Shown piece by piece: positions 1 to 7,601 of a DNA stretch of 16,242 nucleotides; within the stretch, counting starts at the first letter, position 1; every line of letters starts with the position of its first letter. The notes under the pieces were generated by a model. It saw only the letters and a list, made by a program, of their open reading frames with translations, was not told the DNA's origin and did no database searches. Source of the stretch: an uncultured Eubacteriales bacterium (GTDB lineage Bacteria > Bacillota > Clostridia > Oscillospirales > CAG-272); the NCBI GenBank assembly GCA_900544985.1, contig UQXK01000038.1, forward strand, positions 1 to 16,242, written 5' to 3'. The position numbers and the translations under genes were made by a program.

Positions 1-1029
1 CTTTCCCTCTATGAGTTCGTGTATCGGGATCTGCTTCATTTTTGCTACTTTGTTGCGCTCGTTCTGCTTTGTCGGCATGAAACTGCGCGACCATGTAGGG
101 GTATATTTTATAAACGGACGCGCGAACGGGACATGGCTCTTATTGGCGTAGCCTATTGCGTGGGGAGTGCCTGAATCGGGAACTCCGCCTATGTAATCCA
201 CATTTTCGGCGTTCTTTTCTTCTTCGTCGTGTTCAGCCATTATTTCGCCGTTTTTACAGCGCATTACCTCAACGTTAACGCCTTCATATGACGATGTGGG
301 ATATCCGTAATAAGACCACAGGAAAGAGCATATTCTCATCTTTTCTCCCGCGGGAGCGAGAACTTTTACTTCGTCGGCGCTTATACTTACTATCTCTGCG
401 GGGCCGAGCTCTTTATATATTTCATAACCGAGTTTTTGCGCAACGAAGGATTCGAATGTGACGCAATATCCGTCTTCGCCTTTTCCGACTATTATCGGGA
501 GTCTTCCCACTTTGTCGCGTGCGGCGATGATCTCTCCGTCGTTTTTGAGTATGAGTATGGAAGCGGTACCTTCTATATTTTCCTGTGCGAATTTTATTCC
601 GTCAACAAAATTGTCTTTCTGGTTTATAAGAGCGGCAAGAAGTTCTGTCGAGTTTACGGCGCCTCCCGTCATGGCGTTTAAATGACCGTGAGTCGAAAGA
701 TATTTTTCTATGAGCTTATCGGCGTTATTTATAATACCGATCATGCATATGGCGTATACTCCGAGAGGGGAGCGTATTATAAGCGGCTGCGGATCGTAAT
801 CGCTTATACAGCCTATCGCCGAATTTCCTTTCATTTCCTCAAAGATGTGTTCGAATTTTGTTCTGAACGGCGAATTCTGGATATTGTGTATATCCCTTTG
901 CATTCCTGTTTCTTTATCATATGCAGCCATGCCGCCTCTTCTCGTTCCGAGATGAGAATGATAATCCGTTCCGAAAAATACGTCTGATATGACATCGCGT
1001 TTTGCCGCGGCGCCGAAAAAACCGCCCAT
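1..1029 (-). CDS. PurF-like amidophosphoribosyltransferase paralogue with a degenerate glutaminase domain (partial, C-terminus off the window)
   Basis: The reading frame is open from the ATG at 1029 to the window edge, giving 343 residues. GGAGG lies six bases before the start. The layout is that of PurF: an N-terminal Ntn glutaminase fold, then the start of a phosphoribosyltransferase domain. The second half keeps VPDSGTPHAIGYA and RPFIKYTPTWSRSFMP, matching the PDSG and KNRYIGRTF stretches of true PurF. The first half begins MGGFFGAAAKRD, so the nucleophile Cys that starts mature PurF (CGVFG) is Gly. HRGQES is replaced by HLGTRR, the AHNGNL oxyanion segment by CMIGIINN, and TSDTE by VNSTE. 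Glutamine hydrolysis is therefore unlikely. It may use free ammonia, need a partner glutaminase, or be regulatory. A complete Cys-containing PurF lies at 3567-5021. The active-site loop of the transferase domain is beyond the edge, so transferase activity cannot be judged. Confidence 0.85.
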   Translation of the reverse strand, partial: MGGFFGAAAKRDVISDVFFGTDYHSHLGTRRGGMAAYDKETGMQRDIHNIQNSPFRTKFEHIFEEMKGNSAIGCISDYDPQPLIIRSPLGVYAICMIGIINNADKLIEKYLSTHGHLNAMTGGAVNSTELLAALINQKDNFVDGIKFAQENIEGTASILILKNDGEIIAARDKVGRLPIIVGKGEDGYCVTFESFVAQKLGYEIYKELGPAEIVSISADEVKVLAPAGEKMRICSFLWSYYGYPTSSYEGVNVEVMRCKNGEIMAEHDEEEKNAENVDYIGGVPDSGTPHAIGYANKSHVPFARPFIKYTPTWSRSFMPTKQNERNKVAKMKQIPIHELIEGK

Positions 1030-1308
1030 AAAAGTCCTCCGTTTTGGTTAAAAAATGACTGCAAAATATTTATATAACTTTGTCGCAAATGTCGCCTGCC
1101 TTTTGCGGCAGGTTTCATATCGGACTTTCAGCTGTGATTATAATCCCCGACCGAACGTCTTCCGGGCAAAGCTCCTTGCGGCGGTTGCAATCGTCATGGC
1201 GTAATAAAGTTAGCTTTTACGCTTTGTTTCGATTTAAAAAGTCCGCCGATATATGTTTTCAACAAGAATCATCTTTTTGATTTTATCAATACAAACACTT
1301 TGCGTATG
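1030..1308 (-). other. Long untranslated leader of the PurF-like gene
   Basis: About 280 nt lie between the predicted transcription start and the start codon. On the minus strand a hairpin CCTGCC-GCAAAA-GGCAGG (1095-1112) is clear. A CCCG/CGGG stem surrounds the segment near 1147-1167. Neither is followed by a T-run, so no terminator is obvious. I compared it with the purine, SAM, FMN, glycine, lysine, ZTP and ykkC/PRPP riboswitch consensus sequences as I remember them and found no match. Confidence 0.35.
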
Positions 1309-1315
1309 CTAATCC

Positions 1316-1324
1316 ATTATACCA
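1316..1324 (-). promoter_or_regulatory. Extended -10 promoter for the PurF-like gene
   Basis: On the minus strand the sequence reads TGG-TATAAT, an extended -10 (TGN plus perfect hexamer), with no good -35. Transcription would start near 1309 and leave a leader of about 280 nt before the ATG at 1029. No other convincing promoter is seen closer to the gene. Confidence 0.5.
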
Positions 1325-1329
1325 TAATT

Positions 1330-1679
1330 TTATTTAAAATCCATAGGAAATTTGCGTTTTTATAAGATTTTCCAACATTTTTTATGCGGTGGAAAATGCA
1401 GAAAACGTTCGTTTTTCCATGGCGCTTTCAAAATCATGAGAAAGCGTGGCTGAAAGAGCAATGACGATTATTTTCCGCTGCGAAGAAAATTTCATCGGAG
1501 ATAGAATTTTCGGTAATTGAATAGAAACGGATATAACGCGGCAGTGTACACGGCTCGCCGTTTTGCTATGGAAGCAATGTGGAATTATTTGTTGTTTTTT
1601 TGTTTTCTTGAAATGAGGGAGGAGGAACGGAGGCAATATGATCGGGAGCGGCGACTCGCCGCAAATAATTATTTTTATG
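1330..1679. other. Non-coding stretch between the divergent transcripts
   Basis: I see no gene here. Short open frames lack ribosome binding sites and resemble nothing known. Hairpins are present at 1402-1415 (AAAACG/CGTTTT), 1423-1446 (CGCTTTC/GAAAGCG) and near 1648-1662 (GCGGCG-ACT-CGCCGC). The last is followed by AT-rich sequence just before the marR promoter and could act as a terminator or insulator. Confidence 0.4.
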
Positions 1680-1708
1680 TTGACAAAAAATATCTTTCGG
1701 TTTATAAT
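1680..1708 (+). promoter_or_regulatory. Consensus sigma-A promoter of the marR-MATE operon
   Basis: TTGACA at 1680-1685 and TATAAT at 1703-1708 are separated by exactly 17 bases, a perfect housekeeping promoter. Transcription should start near 1715, inside the palindrome at 1715-1728, which suits a repressible promoter. Confidence 0.9.
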
Positions 1709-1714
1709 AAAAAA

Positions 1715-1728
1715 GTCCGATTTCGGAC
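1715..1728. promoter_or_regulatory. Probable MarR autoregulatory operator
   Basis: GTCCGA-TT-TCGGAC is a perfect 6+2+6 inverted repeat at the expected transcription start of the marR-MATE operon, 13 bases before the marR start codon. A MarR dimer bound here would block RNA polymerase. The role is inferred from position and symmetry. Confidence 0.6.
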
Positions 1729-1740
1729 AAAGAGGTGAAT

Positions 1741-2202
1741 ATGAATAAAAACATATTAAAAGAACATCAGATGGAAATAAATATGATCGAAAAAGAAATT
1801 TCGGATTTTTACGGACGGATTTCAAGCGGTTCGGTGTTTTCCGATTCTGCGCTTTGGATACTTTATTTTCTGCGGCTTACGGGAAAACCGCTTACTCAAA
1901 GTGAGATTTGTACAATGATGTTTCAGTCGAAGCAGACTGTAAATTCCACTCTCAAAAAGCTTTGCGACGAAGGGTATATAATTTTTAAATCATCTGAAAA
2001 GGACAAAAAAAGAAAGCCTATCTATCTCACGGAGAAAAGCGAGCGCTTATGCGCCGATAGCGCCGATAAGGTCATATCCGCGGAAACGGCGGCGCTCGAA
2101 TGTTTTTCCGAAGAAGAGCTGACGGCGTTTATATCTCTTCATAAAAAATATTTTGATAATTTAAAGGAATCATTTTCTCTTATTTACGGTGAATTAAAAT
2201 GA
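1741..2202 (+). CDS. MarR-family transcriptional regulator
   Basis: A 153-residue winged-helix protein of normal MarR length. The ATG at 1741 is chosen because AGAGGTG ends four bases upstream; an in-frame GTG at 1735 would lie inside that ribosome binding site. The central part (roughly residues 40-100) reads as the MarR fold: LTQSEICTMMFQSKQTVNSTL is the helix-turn-helix, and EKDKKRKPIYLTEK is the charged wing and following strand. MarR proteins repress operons as dimers and release DNA on binding small ligands. Its stop codon overlaps the start of the MATE transporter (ATGA), so the two are co-translated. It most likely represses its own operon through the palindrome at 1715-1728. The inducer is not evident. 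Confidence 0.85.
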   Translation: MNKNILKEHQMEINMIEKEISDFYGRISSGSVFSDSALWILYFLRLTGKPLTQSEICTMMFQSKQTVNSTLKKLCDEGYIIFKSSEKDKKRKPIYLTEKSERLCADSADKVISAETAALECFSEEELTAFISLHKKYFDNLKESFSLIYGELK

Positions 2203-3527
2203 AAATCAAACTTTCAAGTCATTTCAGCTATGGAAAAATATTAAAATTGGTCGCTCCATCGATAGCTATGATGGTTTTTGTATCGATATACGGTGTTATC
2301 GACGGGCTTTTCGTATCCAATTTTGTGGGCAAAACGCCTTTTGCGGCAGTCAATCTTATAATGCCGTTTCTCATGGTACTCGGCGCACTCGGTTTTATGA
2401 TAGGCACAGGCGGTTCTGCTATCGTATCCCAAACTCTCGGAGAAGGCGACAAAGATAAAGCTAACAGATATTTTTCTTTTCTTGTATATGTAACTTTTAT
2501 TCTCGGTGTTGTCCTTGCCGTTCTCGGAGAGATATTTCTGCCTGATATAGCGCTCTTTCTCCGTGCCGATGAGAGTATGTTGCCGTACTGTGTTTCCTAC
2601 GGAAGAATAATTATATTGGCGCTTCCGTTTTTTATGCTGCAAAACGTTTTTCAGTCGTTTTTTACAACTGCCGAAAAACCTGCTCTCGGATTTATAGTGA
2701 CGGTTATAGCCGGTTTTACGAATATTATTTTCGATGCCGTTTTTGTCGCGGGACTTAGTTTAGGCGTTGAGGGTGCCGCTGTTGCAACATGCATGAGCCA
2801 GGCTGTCGGAGCTTTAATTCCTATCGTATATTTTTCCCGTAAGAATAACAGTTTGCTTCGTATCGGTAAAACAAAATGCGAATTTAAAATGTTTCTTAAA
2901 ACGTGTGCAAACGGCTCTTCGGAATTTGTAACCAATATATCTGTTTCTGTTATAAGCATGATATACAATTCCCGTCTTATGGATATGGCGGGTGAGAACG
3001 GAGTTTCCGCATACGGCGTTATAATGTATGTAAACTTTATTTTCATCGCCGTGCTGTCCGGCTATGCTATTGGTATTGCTCCGGTTATAGGATATAACTA
3101 CGGTGCAAGAAACAATGATGAATTAAAGAACGTATTTAAAAAGAGTCTTTTTCTTATGGCGGTATTCGGCGTTGTACTGACTCTTCTTGCGGTCGGATTT
3201 GCTCATCCTCTTGCAAAGCTTTTTGTCGGATATGACGAAAGTCTTTTTATCATGACGAAAAATGCTTTACGAATATATTCGATAGGTTTTATTATAATGG
3301 GATTTTCTATATTCGGTTCGGCGTTCTTTACGGCTCTGGGCAACGGCATTATATCGGCGCTGATATCGTTCCTTCGTACATTTATATTCCAGATAGCGGC
3401 GGTAATAATTCTGCCGATGATACTCGATCTTACGGGAATATGGCTTTCCGTTCCCGTATCGGAGCTTTTCGCTTTCCTTATAACGGTATTTTTCTTTGTA
3501 AAGATGAGGAAAAAATACGGATATTGA
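2199..3527 (+). CDS. MATE-family multidrug/cation efflux transporter
   Basis: A 442-residue hydrophobic protein with about 12 membrane spans in two similar halves, the usual MATE size. Supporting segments are the N-terminal LVAPSIAMMVFVSIYGVIDG, GTGGSAIVSQTLGEGD after the second span, and the second-half match IGIAPVIGYNYGARN. MATE proteins export drugs or metabolites in exchange for Na+ or H+ at the inner membrane. It is most like the MepA-type branch, often controlled by an adjacent MarR protein as here. The start overlaps the marR stop by four bases (ATGA), with GGTGA upstream as a ribosome binding site. Substrate unknown. Confidence 0.9.
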   Translation: MKIKLSSHFSYGKILKLVAPSIAMMVFVSIYGVIDGLFVSNFVGKTPFAAVNLIMPFLMVLGALGFMIGTGGSAIVSQTLGEGDKDKANRYFSFLVYVTFILGVVLAVLGEIFLPDIALFLRADESMLPYCVSYGRIIILALPFFMLQNVFQSFFTTAEKPALGFIVTVIAGFTNIIFDAVFVAGLSLGVEGAAVATCMSQAVGALIPIVYFSRKNNSLLRIGKTKCEFKMFLKTCANGSSEFVTNISVSVISMIYNSRLMDMAGENGVSAYGVIMYVNFIFIAVLSGYAIGIAPVIGYNYGARNNDELKNVFKKSLFLMAVFGVVLTLLAVGFAHPLAKLFVGYDESLFIMTKNALRIYSIGFIIMGFSIFGSAFFTALGNGIISALISFLRTFIFQIAAVIILPMILDLTGIWLSVPVSELFAFLITVFFFVKMRKKYGY

Positions 3528-3532
3528 AAATA

Positions 3533-3563
3533 AAAAACGCGGTCATCCGATGACCGCGTTTTT
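3533..3563. terminator. Bidirectional terminator between the MATE gene and purF
   Basis: A 14-bp perfect stem (3533-3546 with 3550-3563, loop CCG) has an A-run on one side and a T-run on the other. It can end both convergent transcripts: MATE from the left and purF from the right. Confidence 0.93.
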
Positions 3564-3566
3564 ATT

Positions 3567-5021
3567 TTACTTTTTGTTCTTGTTTTCCGATATCTTGCAT
3601 TCAAAGCGGCTTTTTCCGTCGCCCTTCGGTATATCGGTGGGGTATTTCTCGTCGAAGCAGGCAGAACAGAAATCTCCGCATTTGCCCTCTCCCGCGATCT
3701 TTAAAAGATCTTCTTTTTTCAAGTAGCCGAGAGAATCCACTTCGAGTATCTTTGCTATTTCGTCTAATGTGTGATTGCAGGCGATGAGGTTGTCTTTGGA
3801 ATCTATATCCGTTCCGTAGTAGCAGGGAGCCACAAAGGGCGGGGAGGATATACGCATATGTATCTCTTTTGCTCCCGCTTCGCGCACGAGCTTTACAAGC
3901 CTTGCGCTCGTCGTGCCGCGGACTATCGAATCGTCTATGAGAACGACTCTTTTTCCCTTTATCGCCTCGGCGATGGGATTTAATTTTATCCTCACCATAT
4001 TTTCGCGCATTTTTTGTCCGGGAGAAATAAACGTCCTGCCGATGTACTTGTTTTTTATAAGCCCTATTCCGTAGGGAATACCGGAGTATTCGGCATAACC
4101 TATCGCGGCGTCGATTCCGGAATCCGGAACGCCTATTACTACATCCGCGTCGACGGGGTATTCTTTTGCAAGGTACATTCCCGCGTTTTTGCGGGCGTGG
4201 TGAACAGAGACGCCGTCTATAACCGAATCCGGACGCGCAAAATAAATATATTCAAACACGCATTGCGAACGCTTTTGTTTTCCGCAATGTTCCTTTATCG
4301 ACGTTACTTTGCCGTTGTCGGAGAAAACGACTATTTCGCCCGGTTCTATATCGCGTATGAATTTTGCGCCGACGGCGTCGAGCGCGCAGCTCTCTGAGGA
4401 AACTATATAGCTCCCGTCGGGAAGCGCGCCGTAGCACAGCGGACGAAATCCTCTTTCATCTCGCACGGCGATGAGCTTCGAGGCGGACATTACGACAAGG
4501 GAATATGCTCCGACGAGTCTGTACATGGCACGGCAGACCGCCTCTTCGATAGAGGAGGAACGAAGCCTTTCCTGCGTGACTATATAGGAGATGATTTCCG
4601 TGTCGCTTGTTGTGTGGAAGATAGAACCGCGAAGTTCGAGCTCGCGGCGAAGCTCATATGCGTTTGTGAGGTTGCCGTTGTGGGCAAGAGCCATGGGTCC
4701 TTTCACATGGTTTACCTCTATGGGCTGGCAGTTTAAGCGGTTTGTCGCTCCCGTCGTGCCGTAGCGGACGTGTCCTACCGCCATATTTCCTTCGCCGAGG
4801 GAATCAAGCCTTTCTTTTGTGAAAACTTCGTTTACGATTCCGAGGTCTTTATATGAATTGAAAAGCCCGTCGTCGTTTACGACGATACCGCAGCTTTCCT
4901 GACCGCGGTGCTGCAATGCATAAAGTCCGTAATATGTTATTGCCGCGACATTTTCTTTTTTTGTGCAGTAGACTCCGAAAACGCCGCATTCCTCATGCGG
5001 TTTGTCGTTATTTTTGTTCAT
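3567..5021 (-). CDS. purF: Amidophosphoribosyltransferase (glutamine PRPP amidotransferase)
   Basis: Catalyses the first committed step of purine synthesis, making phosphoribosylamine from PRPP and glutamine. The ATG at 5021 (484 residues) is preferred over an in-frame ATG at 5030 because GGAG sits nine bases before the former and directly against the latter. It also gives an 11-residue propeptide before Cys12 (CGVFG), as in Bacillus subtilis PurF. Glutaminase residues are intact: LQHRGQES, HVRYGTTG, LAHNGNLTNA, TTSDTE. The transferase PRPP loop VVLIDDSIVRGTTS is near residue 360. Cysteines in QCVFEYIYFARPDS, APCYYG and CGDFCSACF match the [4Fe-4S] ligands of Bacillus-type PurF. The start overlaps the pyrG end by 14 bases, so the two are translationally coupled, and transcription ends at 3533-3563. 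Confidence 0.97.
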   Translation of the reverse strand: MNKNNDKPHEECGVFGVYCTKKENVAAITYYGLYALQHRGQESCGIVVNDDGLFNSYKDLGIVNEVFTKERLDSLGEGNMAVGHVRYGTTGATNRLNCQPIEVNHVKGPMALAHNGNLTNAYELRRELELRGSIFHTTSDTEIISYIVTQERLRSSSIEEAVCRAMYRLVGAYSLVVMSASKLIAVRDERGFRPLCYGALPDGSYIVSSESCALDAVGAKFIRDIEPGEIVVFSDNGKVTSIKEHCGKQKRSQCVFEYIYFARPDSVIDGVSVHHARKNAGMYLAKEYPVDADVVIGVPDSGIDAAIGYAEYSGIPYGIGLIKNKYIGRTFISPGQKMRENMVRIKLNPIAEAIKGKRVVLIDDSIVRGTTSARLVKLVREAGAKEIHMRISSPPFVAPCYYGTDIDSKDNLIACNHTLDEIAKILEVDSLGYLKKEDLLKIAGEGKCGDFCSACFDEKYPTDIPKGDGKSRFECKISENKNKK

Positions 5022-6633
5022 GTTTTTCATCTCCGCATTTGTGGTTTATCGCCGCTTTTACAAGACCTGTAAAGAGCGGATGCGCGTGCGTCGGTCTGCT
5101 TTTGAATTCGGGATGAAACTGTACGCCGACATAAAAATCGTTTTCGGGAACTTCTACTGTTTCGACTATGGTTCCGTCCGGGGAAGTTCCGCTTATTTTA
5201 AGCCCTGCGGCGGCAAGCGTTTCGCGGTATTCGTTGTTGAATTCGTAACGGTGGCGGTGGCGCTCGGAGATAAGCTCTTTTCCGTAGCATTTTTCCATCA
5301 TCGTTCCGGGTGCTATATGACATGGGTACGCTCCGAGCCTCATAGTGCCGCCTTTTGCCATGCTGTCGTTCTGGTCGGGCATGAAATCTATTACATTGTA
5401 TTTGGTGTTTTTATCGAACTCGCCCGAATTTGCATTTTCCATTCCGCAGACGTGGCGTGCAAATTCTATAACCGCTATCTGCATGCCGAGGCAAATTCCG
5501 AGGTAGGGAAGATTATGCGTTCTCGCGTATTCGGCGGCGGCGATTTTTCCCTCTATTCCGCGGTTTCCGAATCCGCCCGGTACGATTATACCTGAAACTC
5601 CCGAAAGGATATCTCCTGCATTCCCGCGCGTGATGTTTTCGCTGTCTATCCATTTTATCGAGACTTTTGTGCCTGTTTCATATCCCGCGTGATGGAGCGC
5701 TTCCACTATGGAAAGATACGCGTCGTGAAGCTGTACATATTTTCCGACTATTGCGATAGACGTTTCTTTCGTTCTGTTTTTTATTCTTTCGACCATGTCC
5801 GTCCATTCGGTAAGGTCGGGGGCTTTTGTTTCTATTCCGAGTTCGCGGCATACTATATCGGAAAAATGGTTCTTTTCGAGCATAAGCGGCGCTTCATAGA
5901 GAACGGGGATAGTCATGTTTTCTATTACGCAGTCTTCTTTTACATTGCAGAAAAGAGCGATCTTTTTGAATATAGAGTCTTCGAGCGGCTCGTCACAGCG
6001 AAGCACTATTATATCGGGGCTTATGCCCATGCCTTGAAGCTCTTTTACGGAGTGCTGCGTAGGTTTTGATTTATGTTCGTCCGAACCGTGAAGAAAAGGC
6101 ACGAGCGTTACATGAATAAATAGGGAATTTTCATGTCCTACTTCGAGAGCGACCTGGCGTATCGCTTCGAGAAAGGGCTGACTCTCTATATCTCCCGTAG
6201 TGCCGCCTATCTCCGTTATAACTATATCTGCGTTTGTTTTCTTGCCGACGCTGTAAATGAATTCCTTTATTTCATTCGTTATATGGGGAATGACCTGTAC
6301 CGTCTGACCGAGATAGTCTCCGTTTCTTTCTTTGTTCAGCACGTTCCAATATACTTTTCCTGTTGTAAGATTGGAGTATTTGTTGAGGTCTTCGTCTATA
6401 AAGCGTTCGTAGTGACCGAGGTCAAGGTCCGTTTCGGCGCCGTCCTCAGTAACGTAGACTTCGCCGTGTTGAAGCGGACTCATTGTCCCCGGGTCTACGT
6501 TTATATACGGGTCGAGCTTTTGCGCCGCGACGCGAAGCCCGCGCGCTTTCATAAGTCTTCCGAGACTTGCCGCGGTGATTCCTTTGCCGAGTCCCGATAC
6601 AACGCCTCCGGTTACAAAAATGTATTTGGTCAT
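5008..6633 (-). CDS. pyrG: CTP synthase
   Basis: 541 residues, the normal length. Converts UTP to CTP using ATP and ammonia drawn from glutamine. The N-terminal synthetase domain starts MTKYIFVTGGVVSGLGKGI, the ATP-binding loop, followed by DPYINVDPGTMSPLQHGEV and EIGGTTGDIES. The C-terminal class I glutaminase carries PGGFGNRG, the nucleophile Cys in LGICLGMQ, and the His-Glu pair in QFHPEF. GGAGGG precedes the ATG at 6633. Downstream it overlaps purF. The 154-base gap to the upstream ANTAR gene shows palindromes (CCGATATCGG near 6750, GGCA-ATCT-TGCC near 6689) but no clear terminator or promoter, so read-through from glnA and the ANTAR gene is possible. Confidence 0.98.
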   Translation of the reverse strand: MTKYIFVTGGVVSGLGKGITAASLGRLMKARGLRVAAQKLDPYINVDPGTMSPLQHGEVYVTEDGAETDLDLGHYERFIDEDLNKYSNLTTGKVYWNVLNKERNGDYLGQTVQVIPHITNEIKEFIYSVGKKTNADIVITEIGGTTGDIESQPFLEAIRQVALEVGHENSLFIHVTLVPFLHGSDEHKSKPTQHSVKELQGMGISPDIIVLRCDEPLEDSIFKKIALFCNVKEDCVIENMTIPVLYEAPLMLEKNHFSDIVCRELGIETKAPDLTEWTDMVERIKNRTKETSIAIVGKYVQLHDAYLSIVEALHHAGYETGTKVSIKWIDSENITRGNAGDILSGVSGIIVPGGFGNRGIEGKIAAAEYARTHNLPYLGICLGMQIAVIEFARHVCGMENANSGEFDKNTKYNVIDFMPDQNDSMAKGGTMRLGAYPCHIAPGTMMEKCYGKELISERHRHRYEFNNEYRETLAAAGLKISGTSPDGTIVETVEVPENDFYVGVQFHPEFKSRPTHAHPLFTGLVKAAINHKCGDEKHEQK

Positions 6634-6787
6634 GTTTCCCTCCGAAAAAATAAAGAATGTGTTATATAAATCCGGCGTTTACGGCAAGATTGCCTTTGGG
6701 GGTATCGGCTCTGCGATGGTATTTTGCAAGGCAGAAGATACAAAGCCCGATATCGGTGCGGCTTGTCTTTTACGTCGATTTTTATAT

Positions 6788-7375
6788 TCAGTTTTCGTAT
6801 GTTTTGATTATATTTGCGGCGACTTCTTTTTTGGGCATTCGCATATCCATCGCCTGTTTTTCTATATATTTGTGCGCGTCGCTTTCGGACATTCCGAGGT
6901 TGGAGATAAGCACCCATTTTGCGTGGTTTACCACTCTCAGCTCGTCCTCGCGGTTTTCAAGTCTTTGCGCTTTTTTTTCGGCTATTTTGAGCCTTGCTCT
7001 CATCGCCGCGGCGAGCCTTACGGAGCTTGAAAGCAGGCTCTGGTTTATCGGCTTTGAAAGGCAGACGACGCCGTTTGTTTCGAGCATAGGAGAAAGTTCG
7101 GCGAAACTTTTTTCGCCCATGAGAAGAATGATACTTGACGAAGTCCTGCTCACAAGGTCGAGCGCAAGAGCGTCGCCTCTTTCATCGGAGAGCGGGGCGT
7201 TTATTATGATTATATCGTATTCCGAAGTGAGGAGAAGCCTCTTTGCGTCAAGGCACGTAAGAACTGTATCTATCGGAGCGAACGTATACGGCGGCAGCGC
7301 GTCGGAAAGAAAGCTCTGTATCTTATTTGATGACGTCACGATAAGTATGCTGTTATGCGTCTTTTCCGATATCAT
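6788..7375 (-). CDS. ANTAR-domain RNA-binding antiterminator with a pseudo-receiver domain
   Basis: 195 residues. Residues 1-120 resemble a response-regulator receiver but lack the phosphorylation chemistry: the acidic pair of ILIVDD is ILIVTSS, and the phospho-Asp position in YDIIIINAPL is Asn. The lysine motif (LSKPI) remains. A short coiled-coil linker (about 122-145) leads to an ANTAR domain (about 135-190: RLENREDELRVV, HAKWVLISNLGMSESDAHKY, KQAMDMRMPKKEVAANII). ANTAR domains bind paired RNA hairpins with six-base loops and prevent terminator formation. Its place beside glnA matches NitR-type regulators of solventogenic clostridia, known to control nitrogen genes. Likely targets here are the leaders at 8884-8962 and 9369-9413. 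AAGGA lies upstream of the ATG at 7375. Confidence 0.9.
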   Translation of the reverse strand: MISEKTHNSILIVTSSNKIQSFLSDALPPYTFAPIDTVLTCLDAKRLLLTSEYDIIIINAPLSDERGDALALDLVSRTSSSIILLMGEKSFAELSPMLETNGVVCLSKPINQSLLSSSVRLAAAMRARLKIAEKKAQRLENREDELRVVNHAKWVLISNLGMSESDAHKYIEKQAMDMRMPKKEVAANIIKTYEN

Positions 7376-7430
7376 TCTTCATCGTCCTTTCTTTTAAAAT
7401 TGAATGTTAGGGCATAGGCTGTGGGTCCGA

Positions 7431-7601
7431 CAAAAGAAACTTTTTGAAAAAAGTTTCTTTTGAATCTTCAAAAACTTCGGGGAATTTGTTTATATTTTTG
7501 ATCTAAATTTTTTTGCCTAATTTATTTAAAATTTAGTCGAAATTTTATTAGCCGTTCGGTACGAAAGTTCTTTTGCCTACTTTTCTTTCAAGAAAAGTAG
7601 G
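7431..7601. repeat. MITE-like palindromic element between glnA and the ANTAR gene
   Basis: Two near-perfect hairpins frame about 170 AT-rich bases. At 7432-7461 a 13-bp stem (AAAAGAAACTTTT) closes a TGAA loop. At 7576-7601 an 11-bp stem (CCTACTTTTCT) closes a TTCA loop. Sequences next to the two ends are imperfect inverted copies: CAAAAGAAACTTT at the left and, on the other strand, CAAAAGAACTTT at the right. This resembles dispersed non-coding repeats of clostridial genomes; that resemblance is from memory. The right hairpin starts directly after the glnA stop codon. Alternatively these are two terminators, but neither has a good T-run in the glnA direction. Confidence 0.5.

Noticed and set aside
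1382..1825. 147-codon minus-strand frame overlapping the marR start
   Set aside because: It overlaps the marR promoter and start, has no ribosome binding site, and its low-complexity product matches nothing.
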